64,000 bases of DNA from JAEVLT01 sp964484065. Lineage in GTDB: Bacteria > Bacillota > Bacilli > Bacillales > Cytobacillaceae. This document shows positions 8,079-15,951 of the stretch, piece by piece (position 1 is the first letter of the stretch; the number at the start of each line of letters is the position of its first letter). The stretch lies in NCBI GenBank assembly GCA_964484065.1, contig CAZAEW010000008.1, positions 28,908 to 92,907 of the forward strand, given 5' to 3'. The position numbers were made by a program, and so were the translations under genes. The notes below the pieces were generated by a model. That model was not told the origin of the DNA. It was given only the letters and a program-made list of their open reading frames with translations, and made no database searches.

Positions 8079-8999
8079 TCAATAAAGCATTTTAAGGAAA
8101 TCTTCCTCGCTTATAATCTCAAGTTCTTTGCCTTCGCTAATCATTTTTTCTGCTTTCACCAATTTCGAAGACTTATTTCCTTTGATCATAACATTACGAA
8201 AATCCCCAACGATAATAAAATTGGTTTCTTTGTTTATCCCATTTTGAGGCGCACCCCCCTTACTTGCCACTAATTCGGCAGCTTCTTTTCGTGAAAAGGC
8301 ATTTAACTTACCTGTAAAAACGATGTCTTTTCCGTAAAACGGATGATTTCTATCTCCATCAAGATCCACCTCAATAGCAGATAAATCCAGTTTATTGGTT
8401 GAAAAGTCCTTTGAATGTACTAATGAGGGTCTAAACCTTTCTGCTGAAAATTCCCCTGCTTTTATATTTGTTTTGATATAGACTGCATTTAAATCATTTA
8501 GGCTATATACGTCTATTAATTTAATCATCAAATCGGCACATGCCCTAGCATCATTTAAAGCATGATGATGGTTATTTAACTCAATACCAAAGTACTCACA
8601 TAATGAGTCTAGAGAATAACTTGGTTGGCATAAAATTAATCTTTTTGACAACTGGTATGTACAAAGGAACTGATGAAGTCCTGGTTGGACATTATATCTT
8701 GCTAAATTATCTCTAAGAGCATAGCCATCAAAGGCTAAATAATGTGCAACCATCAATTGGTTATCAATTCTATCCTTTATCATTTTATAAAACTGTGCAA
8801 AATTCGGTGCACCCTTTACATCGTTTGGAGTTATGTTATGAATTGCAATGTTCCATCCGTCAAACTCCTCTTCGGGATCAATTAATTGATAAACAGAATC
8901 TACTATTCTCCCTTTTTCAACGAAGACCATTCCCACTGAACAAATGCTATGCCGATTTCGGTTAGCAGTTTCAAAGTCAAACGCTACAAAATTTTTCAT
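8079..8999 (-). CDS. DnaQ-like 3'-5' exonuclease with C-terminal BRCT domain
   Basis: The 306-residue protein opens with the DEDDh motif FVAFDFETANRNRHSICSVG (Asp8 and Glu10 ligands). Exo II lies around MVAHYLAFDGYALRDNL and Exo III in HHALNDARACADLMIKL. A BRCT domain fills the C-terminus (about 218-305: YGKDIVFTGKLNAFSRKEA, then KGGAPQNGINKETNFII). The combination matches the epsilon-like exonucleases of firmicutes that are separate from PolC and are presumed to act in DNA repair or processing. The ATG is preceded by AAGGAAGGAG. It is a single gene with its own leader. Confidence 0.88.
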   Translation of the reverse strand: MKNFVAFDFETANRNRHSICSVGMVFVEKGRIVDSVYQLIDPEEEFDGWNIAIHNITPNDVKGAPNFAQFYKMIKDRIDNQLMVAHYLAFDGYALRDNLARYNVQPGLHQFLCTYQLSKRLILCQPSYSLDSLCEYFGIELNNHHHALNDARACADLMIKLIDVYSLNDLNAVYIKTNIKAGEFSAERFRPSLVHSKDFSTNKLDLSAIEVDLDGDRNHPFYGKDIVFTGKLNAFSRKEAAELVASKGGAPQNGINKETNFIIVGDFRNVMIKGNKSSKLVKAEKMISEGKELEIISEEDFLKMLY

Positions 9000-9102
9000 A
9001 ATAAAGGGCTCCTTCCTTATCGATAATATCGTTTATAAATGGATATGTGTTGTGCCCGCATTCATCAGGATCGTCTTTATATTGTTGGATTAAAGCTAGC
9101 AC
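8977..9102 (-). pseudogene. short ORF or gene remnant overlapping the exonuclease start
   Basis: A 41-codon frame starting with GTG reads like protein (ALIQQYKDDPDECGHNTYPF, then NDIIDKEGALYYEKFC). It is closed upstream by a stop 6 nt before the GTG and overlaps the exonuclease start by 23 nt. The ribosome binding site is weak. It may be the tail of a decayed gene or a leader peptide. I do not recognise it. Confidence 0.25.
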
Positions 9103-9180
9103 CTTTTCTTATTGCGGTACTTCCGCTTGCAAAAAAAATCCACCTTCGCAGACTTTTAATAGAGCACCCATAAAATGAAA

Positions 9181-9210
9181 GAGAGGCAAGACTAACTTGA
9201 ATCGCCTCTC
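9181..9210 (-). terminator. terminator of the lipoprotein/ABC operon
   Basis: A GAGAGGC/GCCTCTC stem sits 17 bp after the lipoprotein stop on the minus strand, followed there by TTTCATTTT. It is a moderate hairpin. Confidence 0.55.
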
Positions 9211-9226
9211 CATTTTGTATCACACC

Positions 9227-10024
9227 CTACGGGACCTTTATCACAAAAGGCACTGTAAAGACTTGGTTATTTCTTTTAAACTGTCCCCAAATCTTGTAAA
9301 CTCCGCTTTTTGGAAACTCTGTTTTGAAAAGAGCATCCGGACCACTTCCCTGCCCCTCAATCGCATGAACATGCAGGTAACGTTCCCCGTCCTCCGATAA
9401 AACGACCACATGGCCAATCGCCCCTAAGTAAGGCACGAGATCCTTAACCGGTTGATTGGTCCTTTCTTCCGTTAAGGTAAACTTAAGCGTCAGCTCCTTG
9501 TTTGCCTCTATAGAATCCATCGATAAGGCTACCCGAGTGTCTTCCACTGTTTTTACGAGGGTTTCATCAACCGTAACTGGTTCAGACGACTTTTCTTTTC
9601 CATTAAAGTCAACCCACTCCATCTTAGTCATCGAATCGCCTTCATTTGGTTTAAAGTCGGCTATTAATTTATACAGACCACCCACCGGAAATTCATTCGA
9701 AATCACAAACAATCCGTTCCCTTTGTACTCAGGATGCACATGATTAAAATAAGATAAATCCTTGCTGATTATAATCAAGTGCAGCAATTTTTCGTGGGTA
9801 ATCTCAAATTTATCGATTGGTTTTCCGTCATTCTTTACCATTTTGATCTTAATCAGTTTCTTATCTCCTAGCTCATCCTCGACCTTAAATAACGTCTTTA
9901 CATCATCAGCAGCGATTCGGGTACTAACTTCGGCAACTTTCTCATTTTCCCACGATTCATTTGAACCCCCACATCCAGAAAGCAAGAGCAAAGGCAAGAA
10001 CAGTACCAACAGGATTCTACTCAT
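9227..10024 (-). CDS. His-rich lipoprotein with duplicated HxH domain
   Basis: A lipoprotein signal (MSRILLVLFLPLLLLSGCGG, lipobox LLSGC) anchors it to the outer face of the membrane. The mature part appears to contain two copies of one fold. Copy one has HLIIISKDLSYFNHVHPE and GGLYKLIADF; copy two has GHVVVLSEDGERYLHVHA and SGVYKIWGQF, ending FVIKV. The repeated HVH suggests metal (possibly copper) binding, an inference only. The ATG at 10024 overlaps the permease end and has GTGAGG before it; a GTG 15 nt upstream is the alternative start. It closes a three-gene operon with a MacB-like transporter. A paralogous fragment lies at 17408-17830. Confidence 0.8.
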   Translation of the reverse strand: MSRILLVLFLPLLLLSGCGGSNESWENEKVAEVSTRIAADDVKTLFKVEDELGDKKLIKIKMVKNDGKPIDKFEITHEKLLHLIIISKDLSYFNHVHPEYKGNGLFVISNEFPVGGLYKLIADFKPNEGDSMTKMEWVDFNGKEKSSEPVTVDETLVKTVEDTRVALSMDSIEANKELTLKFTLTEERTNQPVKDLVPYLGAIGHVVVLSEDGERYLHVHAIEGQGSGPDALFKTEFPKSGVYKIWGQFKRNNQVFTVPFVIKVP

Positions 10025-12503
10025 ATCGAAGCGCCTCACTTAATTTGATTTTTGCTGCCCTGGAGGCGGGAGCGATGCTGGAAATAATGCTGACAAATAT
10101 CCCGAACAAAGCGATAATTGAAATAATCATCCAGGAGACGCCGAATTCAAAGGTTAGAGAGTTTACTTCCATGAAAGTAGAAGTCAAATAGATTAACAGA
10201 ATGCCAAACAGGATCCCGATGACGGTAGCAGCAATCCCTATACCAAGTCCTTCAAATAAAACCATTCCGATAATCTGGCGGTGCGTGACCCCGACCGCCC
10301 GCATCATCGCAATTTCTCGGACCCGCTCCATAATATTAATCAGCAAGGTATTCGCAATCCCAATGCCAGAGACGATAATACCAAGGACAACAAGCGCGTT
10401 CACCATACTAAAAGATGCTGTGAAGGTACCGCCTATCATGGAAACCCAATCCTCAGGGCCCCACATCTCCTCGATTCTTCCACCGAATTTGGCGTAAATA
10501 TTCTCGCGGAATTGTAGTGGACTTATTTGGTCATCTTTGATGACTAACGCATTTCTCTCATATTTCACACCGAAGTTTTCCTTGAAATTCTTTTCGTTCA
10601 TAAACGCCCCGTAACCGCTATTTTTCATGGTATTAACCACAGCGACCACTTTAAAGGATTTTTCTCCATGAATGGTATCTAAGGTAATACTCTCCCCAAT
10701 TTTTCCTCCCCAAGTTCCAAAGGAGATTTGATCAAGGATAATTTCATCATTCTTTAGGTTTTTAATTAATGCACTGTGTGATCCACTTGAAACAGTAAAC
10801 AGCGGGAATCGGTCTATCCAGTCTGCCCCTACTCCGTAAACAGGGAGCATTCGCTTCTCGCCATTCAAATTCCATACGATTTCCTGCATTGAATACGTTG
10901 CCGCATCTTTAACGCCTGCTGTATTTTTGATGATGTCAAGATCCTCTTTCTCAATATGATGAAACATGATATCGAGATTTCCGCCGTAAGACTGGTTAAT
11001 CAATTTTTCATACGACTGTAACAGAGCAGAATTCAGAGAACTCATTAACACAATCATGGCGATCCCCAGGGAAAGAATCACAGAAGTCATCGAAGTACGG
11101 CCAATATTACGATTTAAATTACGTATCGCCATATCTCCAGTAAATTTGAATAACAGGCGATAAAACCCTCTCAGCAGAAAACTGAACAGTTTAAAAAGAT
11201 AAGGAAATACTAGGGTGATTCCAATCATAAGCGGCAGGACTAAAAGTAAATGCTTGATAAAGAAGCTTGATAGAATCAGCAATAGCCCAACTATTCCCAA
11301 CCACTTAGAGTAGGCGGATGTGATTACTTTGTTATCTTTTAATACTTCAATCACGCTTGTTTTCCCAACCTTATGGATGGGGTACCAGGAGGCAAGAAGC
11401 GGGACGAACAAGCCGGCAAGAAGTGATACAATGAGACCAGTTGCAAGGACCATGGAACTGTTACTTTGGACTCCATACACTGCGAAGATGAGAAGTTTCA
11501 AGCCATGGGCAAGGCCATATCCGACAGTAAGACCTATTAAAGTTCCAATGATTGAAATCAGGAATACTTCAGCTAGGACCATTCCTTGTAATTGACCTGG
11601 TGTATATCCGATCGTCTTCATGACGGCAAATTCCTTTTTTCTTTCTTTAATGCTCACATTCAGTGAATTAAAAATGATGAAGGCACTCAGTGCGATTCCA
11701 AGAAAACCGGCAATATATAAGGCTAAAAAGAAGGTATTTAAATCTTTAAACGCCGTATCAAAATTAATAATCATAGGCTGCATATAAACACCGTTATTGC
11801 TTCTCACGAACTGATCCAGCTCATTCTCTACAGCTTCAAGCTGATTAGGATTTAATGCCTTCACCTGGATTGCTTGGATTTTTCCTTTTAAATCAAACCA
11901 GTTCTGGACAATTGGCAGCGGCACAGCGACCGCCCAGTGGTGGTATTTGGCCATATTCCAGCTGGAAGGTCCCATAAGGTCTTTTGTATATCTCACAATG
12001 GCCGTTATTTTAATCTTCTTGACGCCATTGTCTGTATCAAAGGAAACCGTATCCCCAATCTTGGAACCCCAAACTTTTGCCGTCCGATCGGTAATGACTG
12101 CCCCCTTGGCTTTTATATCTCCATCTATTACTTTGAAGCCAGTGATTGTGGTATCTAACTGGCTATAGCCGGTGAGCACTACTCTTTTCTGGATCGAAGA
12201 GATTCCCTTTTCTTTGGTCAAAAGCTTGGTATTTTGCTTTAACATGGCAACCGATTCATAATCTTCACTAGAAGATATTTGCTTATGAACTTCTTCGGAA
12301 AAATAAGCATTGGTTCCTGCAATATTAAAATCTGCTTTAGCGATAGCCTCCTTTAAGTAAATTGGGAATGCTTTTTCTGCTGTATTTACAGCTGCAATCA
12401 CACTAAATGTGGAGGCAACCCCTATCACTATCGACAATATCGTAAGAAAAGATCGGATCTTCTGCCGCGTTAAATTACGCCATGCGATTTGCCACTTTTT
12501 CAT
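10017..12503 (-). CDS. ABC transporter permease, FtsX/MacB family
   Basis: The 828-residue membrane protein has one N-terminal transmembrane helix (residues 17-40). A large extracytoplasmic MacB_PCD-like domain follows, then an FtsX core of three or more helices from about 255, with GYTPGQLQGMVLAEVFLI as coupling region. A second transmembrane plus extracytoplasmic half follows, ending with another FtsX core (MMRAVGVTHRQIIGMVLFEG). The doubled architecture is typical of LolC/MacB-like permeases that extrude or move lipids, peptides or lipoproteins rather than small solutes. It overlaps the upstream ATPase by 29 nt and the downstream lipoprotein by 8 nt, so the complex is made together. The substrate is unknown. 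Confidence 0.88.
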   Translation of the reverse strand: MKKWQIAWRNLTRQKIRSFLTILSIVIGVASTFSVIAAVNTAEKAFPIYLKEAIAKADFNIAGTNAYFSEEVHKQISSSEDYESVAMLKQNTKLLTKEKGISSIQKRVVLTGYSQLDTTITGFKVIDGDIKAKGAVITDRTAKVWGSKIGDTVSFDTDNGVKKIKITAIVRYTKDLMGPSSWNMAKYHHWAVAVPLPIVQNWFDLKGKIQAIQVKALNPNQLEAVENELDQFVRSNNGVYMQPMIINFDTAFKDLNTFFLALYIAGFLGIALSAFIIFNSLNVSIKERKKEFAVMKTIGYTPGQLQGMVLAEVFLISIIGTLIGLTVGYGLAHGLKLLIFAVYGVQSNSSMVLATGLIVSLLAGLFVPLLASWYPIHKVGKTSVIEVLKDNKVITSAYSKWLGIVGLLLILSSFFIKHLLLVLPLMIGITLVFPYLFKLFSFLLRGFYRLLFKFTGDMAIRNLNRNIGRTSMTSVILSLGIAMIVLMSSLNSALLQSYEKLINQSYGGNLDIMFHHIEKEDLDIIKNTAGVKDAATYSMQEIVWNLNGEKRMLPVYGVGADWIDRFPLFTVSSGSHSALIKNLKNDEIILDQISFGTWGGKIGESITLDTIHGEKSFKVVAVVNTMKNSGYGAFMNEKNFKENFGVKYERNALVIKDDQISPLQFRENIYAKFGGRIEEMWGPEDWVSMIGGTFTASFSMVNALVVLGIIVSGIGIANTLLINIMERVREIAMMRAVGVTHRQIIGMVLFEGLGIGIAATVIGILFGILLIYLTSTFMEVNSLTFEFGVSWMIISIIALFGIFVSIISSIAPASRAAKIKLSEALRYE

Positions 12504-13188
12504 TTCGGTATCCCCCTTTTTGTTCTTCTACGATTTTTCCGTCTCTAACAACGATCATTCTCTTTGCCGTTTGTGCGGCCTGCTGATCATGAGTTACCAT
12601 GACCACCGTAATGTTTTCCTCTTTGTTAAGCTTTGATAAGAGCTTTAAAATATCTTCTCCATTTTTTTGATCGAGGTTGCCGGTAGGTTCATCCGCTAAA
12701 ATCAAACTTGGCTTCATTGCTAATGCCCGGGCAATGGCGACTCGCTGCTGCTGGCCGCCGCTCAGCTGCGATGGGAAAGCTGACTCTTTACCTTCGAGAT
12801 TTACGTCTGAGAGCATTTTTTGTACGATTGATTTGATCTTATTTTTTGGAGTGTTATTAGCAGCAAGCGAAAGGGCAATATTTTCTCCGACTGTCATCAT
12901 TGGTAATAGCTGATAATTTTGAAACACAAAGCCTACCTTTGTACGCCGAAATAGTGTACGTTCCTTTTCATTTAATTTTGATATTTCCATTCCATCCACC
13001 ACGATGCTTCCTGTGGTCGGCAGGTCAAGTCCCCCTAATAATTGAAGCAGCGTGCTTTTTCCAGATCCGCTGGGTCCCATAATGGCAACGAATTCCCCTT
13101 TCTGGATCTGCAAATTATTTTCCTTAAGTGCATAAAATTCACCTGACTCCAAGGAATATACTTTAGAAACATTTGAAACTGAGATCAT
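12475..13188 (-). CDS. ABC transporter ATP-binding protein, MacB/LolD type
   Basis: The 237-residue ATPase carries Walker A GPSGSGKSTLLQLLGGLD (about 39-56), Q-loop FVFQNYQLLP, signature LSGGQQQRVAIARALA, Walker B LILADEPTGNLD and H-loop VMVTHD. GLDLPTTGSI and EPTGNLD mark the MacB/LolD subfamily. It is the first gene of the operon with the FtsX permease and lipoprotein. The ATG has GGAGGG 9 nt upstream. It energises the complex through mechanotransmission, as known for MacB relatives. Confidence 0.92.
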   Translation of the reverse strand: MISVSNVSKVYSLESGEFYALKENNLQIQKGEFVAIMGPSGSGKSTLLQLLGGLDLPTTGSIVVDGMEISKLNEKERTLFRRTKVGFVFQNYQLLPMMTVGENIALSLAANNTPKNKIKSIVQKMLSDVNLEGKESAFPSQLSGGQQQRVAIARALAMKPSLILADEPTGNLDQKNGEDILKLLSKLNKEENITVVMVTHDQQAAQTAKRMIVVRDGKIVEEQKGGYRNEKVANRMA

Positions 13189-13689
13189 ATTTTATTCCCT
13201 CCATTTATTGGAATGTTGTTTTCTATATTCTCATTGTAGTAATGAATGAATATTGTCAAACCGCACTCTTTTTGGAGGGTCACCGCATTGTTTTTGCGTA
13301 CTGCCGCAGGATTGTGCGGTAACTACGAAATCCTTTTGAAGGCTACTATTCGATATAAAGCACCACCTTTACGAAAAGGCAAAAAGAAAACTGTCAGAAG
13401 AACTCTGACAGTTTGTTAATGTATCACACTCGGGTGTATAGAATTCTTCCTTGATTCTCCTAAAATAGCGGCACCATTTAAACAAATCAACGGCAATTTC
13501 ATTATGGCAGAGCGCGGTTATTTCATAGTGCCGACCGGTAGCTGAGAAAACCTTCAATCCCTTATTATTGCGGGCAATTCTCAATATTTTGCGGGGGGGC
13601 TATCACGATTTTGCGGTTTTTCCTTTTAAGGAAATCTTATAATGAAAACGATTATAAAACTTGCCGTAAGGCTATAGGAGGAAAGTTAA
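13189..13689. other. intergenic region with repeated TTTTGCG(G) and hairpins
   Basis: No convincing gene. It holds a small hairpin (CCGCA/TGCGG near 13304-13319), the terminator at 13389-13413, and two direct copies of ATTTTGCGG about 23 bp apart (near 13585 and 13608). A TTTCCTT-TT-AAGGAAA palindrome (about 13620-13635) lies just before a TATAAT (about 13637) that could be the -10 of the next gene. TGAAAACGATTATA, one base off a cre consensus, overlaps that promoter. A minus-strand open frame (13369-13584) lacks a good start and runs into the terminator, so I treat it as a remnant at most. Confidence 0.4.
13389..13413 (-). terminator. hairpin terminator
   Basis: A perfect 10-bp stem (AACTGTCAGA/TCTGACAGTT) with a 5-nt loop is followed on the minus strand by TTTTCTTTTT. 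No clear gene feeds it, which suggests a lost minus-strand transcript. Confidence 0.6.
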
Positions 13690-14949
13690 ATGAAAAAAAC
13701 TTTAATTAGTATCTTCACAACTTGCGGATTATTAACAAGTGTATGTTCCACCGGTAATGCAGAGACTAACACAAGAACAGTGACAAACAATGTCCCTGAG
13801 GTAAGTGTACCAGTGCCATCTTTACCAAAAACCACCGGCTCATACCAAGTAGGAACTACGAATTTTGATTGGGTAGATAAATCTAGAAAGGATTTAATAA
13901 CAGTTGATTCAAATGATAACAGGGAGTTAATGGTTCAAATGTGGTATCCGATTGATAACGGAAAAGGAAGGAAACAAGAAAGTTATATTCCTTACACCCA
14001 AGAGGGAATCGATCAAATCATTTCAAGTAAGGGCTTTGATAAAAAGCTTTCAGATATCAATAATATTAATACCCAATCCTATAAAGATGGGATACTTTCA
14101 AAGAAAAAAGAAAAATATCCAATCGTATTATTTTCTCATGGTAATATGCAAAGCAGATGGCAATACCAAACTATTACACGGGAACTTGCAAGTCATGGAT
14201 TTATAGTCGTTAGCATTGAACATACCCATTATGCAATAGGGACTAAGTTTAATAATGGTAAATTTATATCTAACGATTATTCGCTTTCTGGATTGGATGT
14301 CAAAAAAGATGATTATGATATGAACGAACTTTGGGTGAAGGATATTCAATTTGTTATAAATAAACTGGAGTCCTTAAATAGGACGGATGAAAGATTGAAT
14401 TTTAAAAATAAACTAGATTTAAACAAAATTTCTGCAATTGGGCACTCTCTTGGAGGAGCTGCTGCTGCACGTGCATTACAAGTAGAACCTAAAATAAAAT
14501 CTGCCATGGATATTGATGGTTCATTAGTCGGCCTTTCAGGTAAAACTGCCAAGATGACAAAACCATTTGCTATGATTAAATCTGAAGATAGTGTTAAGCA
14601 GTATAGCGGTGTCATACCACCAAATGTTCCTGAAGAATATCGCGAAAAAGTAAAAGAAATTTATAAGATATTTACCAAGAGGTACCATGAGGCCGTTTCT
14701 GGTCCAGCATATGATATTACAATTTCAGGTTCTACACATATGAATTATTCGGATTCACCATTATTGCAACCATATCTTAGCACTCCACTTTATGAAATTC
14801 CTGGTTTAACAGATACTGATTACAAGAATATTTATAAACTGACTAATATGGTTATCTTGTCTTTCCTTGAAAAAACACTAAATGGAAAGAAAAATACGAT
14901 CTTGGATTGTGAAAATTTACAGATACCGGATTTAACCATTGTCCAATAA
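13690..14949 (+). CDS. secreted alpha/beta hydrolase, PAF-acetylhydrolase-like
   Basis: The 419-residue protein has a Sec signal peptide (MKKTLISIFTTCGLLTSVCS, cleavage after GNA). The fold of the PAF-acetylhydrolase II family follows. The oxyanion-side segment is PIVLFSHGNMQSRWQYQTIT with ELASHGFIVVSIEHTHY, and the nucleophile elbow is GHSLGG (Ser253). An Asp follows in DIDGS, and a His in GSTHMNYSD (about 350) could complete the triad. It probably acts on lipid or ester substrates outside the cell. GGAGG precedes the ATG. It is a lone gene on the strand opposite to its neighbours, closed by a terminator. Confidence 0.82.
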   Translation: MKKTLISIFTTCGLLTSVCSTGNAETNTRTVTNNVPEVSVPVPSLPKTTGSYQVGTTNFDWVDKSRKDLITVDSNDNRELMVQMWYPIDNGKGRKQESYIPYTQEGIDQIISSKGFDKKLSDINNINTQSYKDGILSKKKEKYPIVLFSHGNMQSRWQYQTITRELASHGFIVVSIEHTHYAIGTKFNNGKFISNDYSLSGLDVKKDDYDMNELWVKDIQFVINKLESLNRTDERLNFKNKLDLNKISAIGHSLGGAAAARALQVEPKIKSAMDIDGSLVGLSGKTAKMTKPFAMIKSEDSVKQYSGVIPPNVPEEYREKVKEIYKIFTKRYHEAVSGPAYDITISGSTHMNYSDSPLLQPYLSTPLYEIPGLTDTDYKNIYKLTNMVILSFLEKTLNGKKNTILDCENLQIPDLTIVQ

Positions 14950-15012
14950 TAATATAGATAAAGTATTGTTATTCTGTTTTATTTAATATTAAAGAAACAA
15001 GTATTTTACCTA

Positions 15013-15047
15013 ATTAAAAGACTATCTCTTTTAATCGGGTTTTTTTA
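15013..15047 (+). terminator. terminator of the secreted hydrolase gene
   Basis: An ATTAAAAGA/TCTTTTAAT-type stem is followed by CGGG and a long T-run, 63 bp after the stop. Confidence 0.75.
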
Positions 15048-15067
15048 TTTTTTTGGAAACCAGACGC

Positions 15068-15101
15068 AAAAACAGCATCGGCATATTGCGATACTGTTTT
15101 T
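15068..15101. terminator. second hairpin, bidirectional terminator-like
   Basis: AAAAACAGCATCG pairs with CGATACTGTTTTT (13 bp, one wobble) around an 8-nt loop. The A5/T5 ends allow use in either direction. Confidence 0.6.
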
Positions 15102-15185
15102 CATGCAAATGAAATGAGGATGCTATTTAGGTTGTTTATTGATGTTAGAAAAGAGAGAAAGCGTAAATAAGAACACTCAAAAATA

Positions 15186-15200
15186 GTGCCTGTCAGGCAC
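15186..15200. repeat. GTGCCTG-T-CAGGCAC palindrome
   Basis: A perfect 7-bp inverted repeat with a single-base centre. Short elements with this sequence are, as I recall, scattered between genes in many Bacillus genomes. I saw only this copy in the window. Confidence 0.5.
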
Positions 15201-15300
15201 ACAAAAATAATCTGAATTGATATAGATGGTTTTAACAATTCTTTTAGTTTATGTGTTAAGGTTCACTGCTGTGCCTTTTATTTTTTTGTTTAATTTGTCA

Positions 15301-15951
15301 TTATTTTAATTCTTCCTCTGGAATCAGACCAAGCTTCTTTGCCTTCGCTATGGTATCAACTCTCGTTCGCACACCAAACTTTTGGTAGAGAGCGGTTAAG
15401 TTATACTCTAGTGACCGCTGACTCATCGCTAAATTGGCAGCAATCTCCCGCGTACTTTTCCCTTTGGATAGTTCAGAAAGAATTTGTTCTTCATTACTTG
15501 TCAAGATGACTTTTTCATTCGAATTGGATTGATCGGATATTATGCCTGGTCTTCTCAGTTCTCTAACCAATGATAGCGGCAGGACGACCTGCTTTCTTAG
15601 GGCACAGCGAATTGCTGCCACTAATTCATCTCTTGATGAAGTTTTTGACAGAAAGCCAGATACACCGGCCTCAATTAGCAAATTAAAATGAGGCTTGATA
15701 TCAAAGCCTGTATAAATTAATACGGTCAAATCTGGGTTAAAATCCAACGCCTGCTTTGCTAAATCAAGTCCATTCATATGAGGCATATACAAATCAAATA
15801 GTAATACATCATAATGGTCCAGCTTTATCTTGTTCATTGCATTTAATGAACTGTTCTCCACCGTAATGTTAAAGTCTGGTTCCTGCTCCAAAAGCATTTT
15901 GGTACCTTCGATTATGGATAAATGGTCATCAACAATTAATATATTTACCAT
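15301..15951 (-). CDS. response regulator, NarL/FixJ family
   Basis: The 216-residue protein has a receiver domain with the acidic pair DDH, the phospho-acceptor in LLFDLYMPHMNG (about Asp53) and the conserved Lys in SGFLSKTSSRDE. A LuxR-type HTH follows at the C-terminus (about 150-215: SELSKGKSTREIAANLAMSQ). The kinase stop and this ATG overlap (TGATG), and AAAGGAG precedes the start; a GTG 3 nt upstream is the other option. It is the only regulator for two paralogous kinases upstream. Its target genes are not shown by sequence; the nearby transporter and hydrolase are candidates. Confidence 0.9.
   Translation of the reverse strand: MVNILIVDDHLSIIEGTKMLLEQEPDFNITVENSSLNAMNKIKLDHYDVLLFDLYMPHMNGLDLAKQALDFNPDLTVLIYTGFDIKPHFNLLIEAGVSGFLSKTSSRDELVAAIRCALRKQVVLPLSLVRELRRPGIISDQSNSNEKVILTSNEEQILSELSKGKSTREIAANLAMSQRSLEYNLTALYQKFGVRTRVDTIAKAKKLGLIPEEELK

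Larger units (their letters stand above)
14950..15300. other. intergenic region with terminators and a small repeat
   Basis: No gene is seen. It contains two hairpins, the GTGCCTG palindrome and, near 15260-15292, an imperfect AAGG..CAC/GTG..CTT hairpin followed by T-rich sequence reading rightward. Confidence 0.45.

Noticed and set aside
13369..13584. 71-codon minus-strand open frame
   Set aside because: It starts with TTG without a ribosome site and runs through a perfect terminator hairpin; at most a gene remnant.
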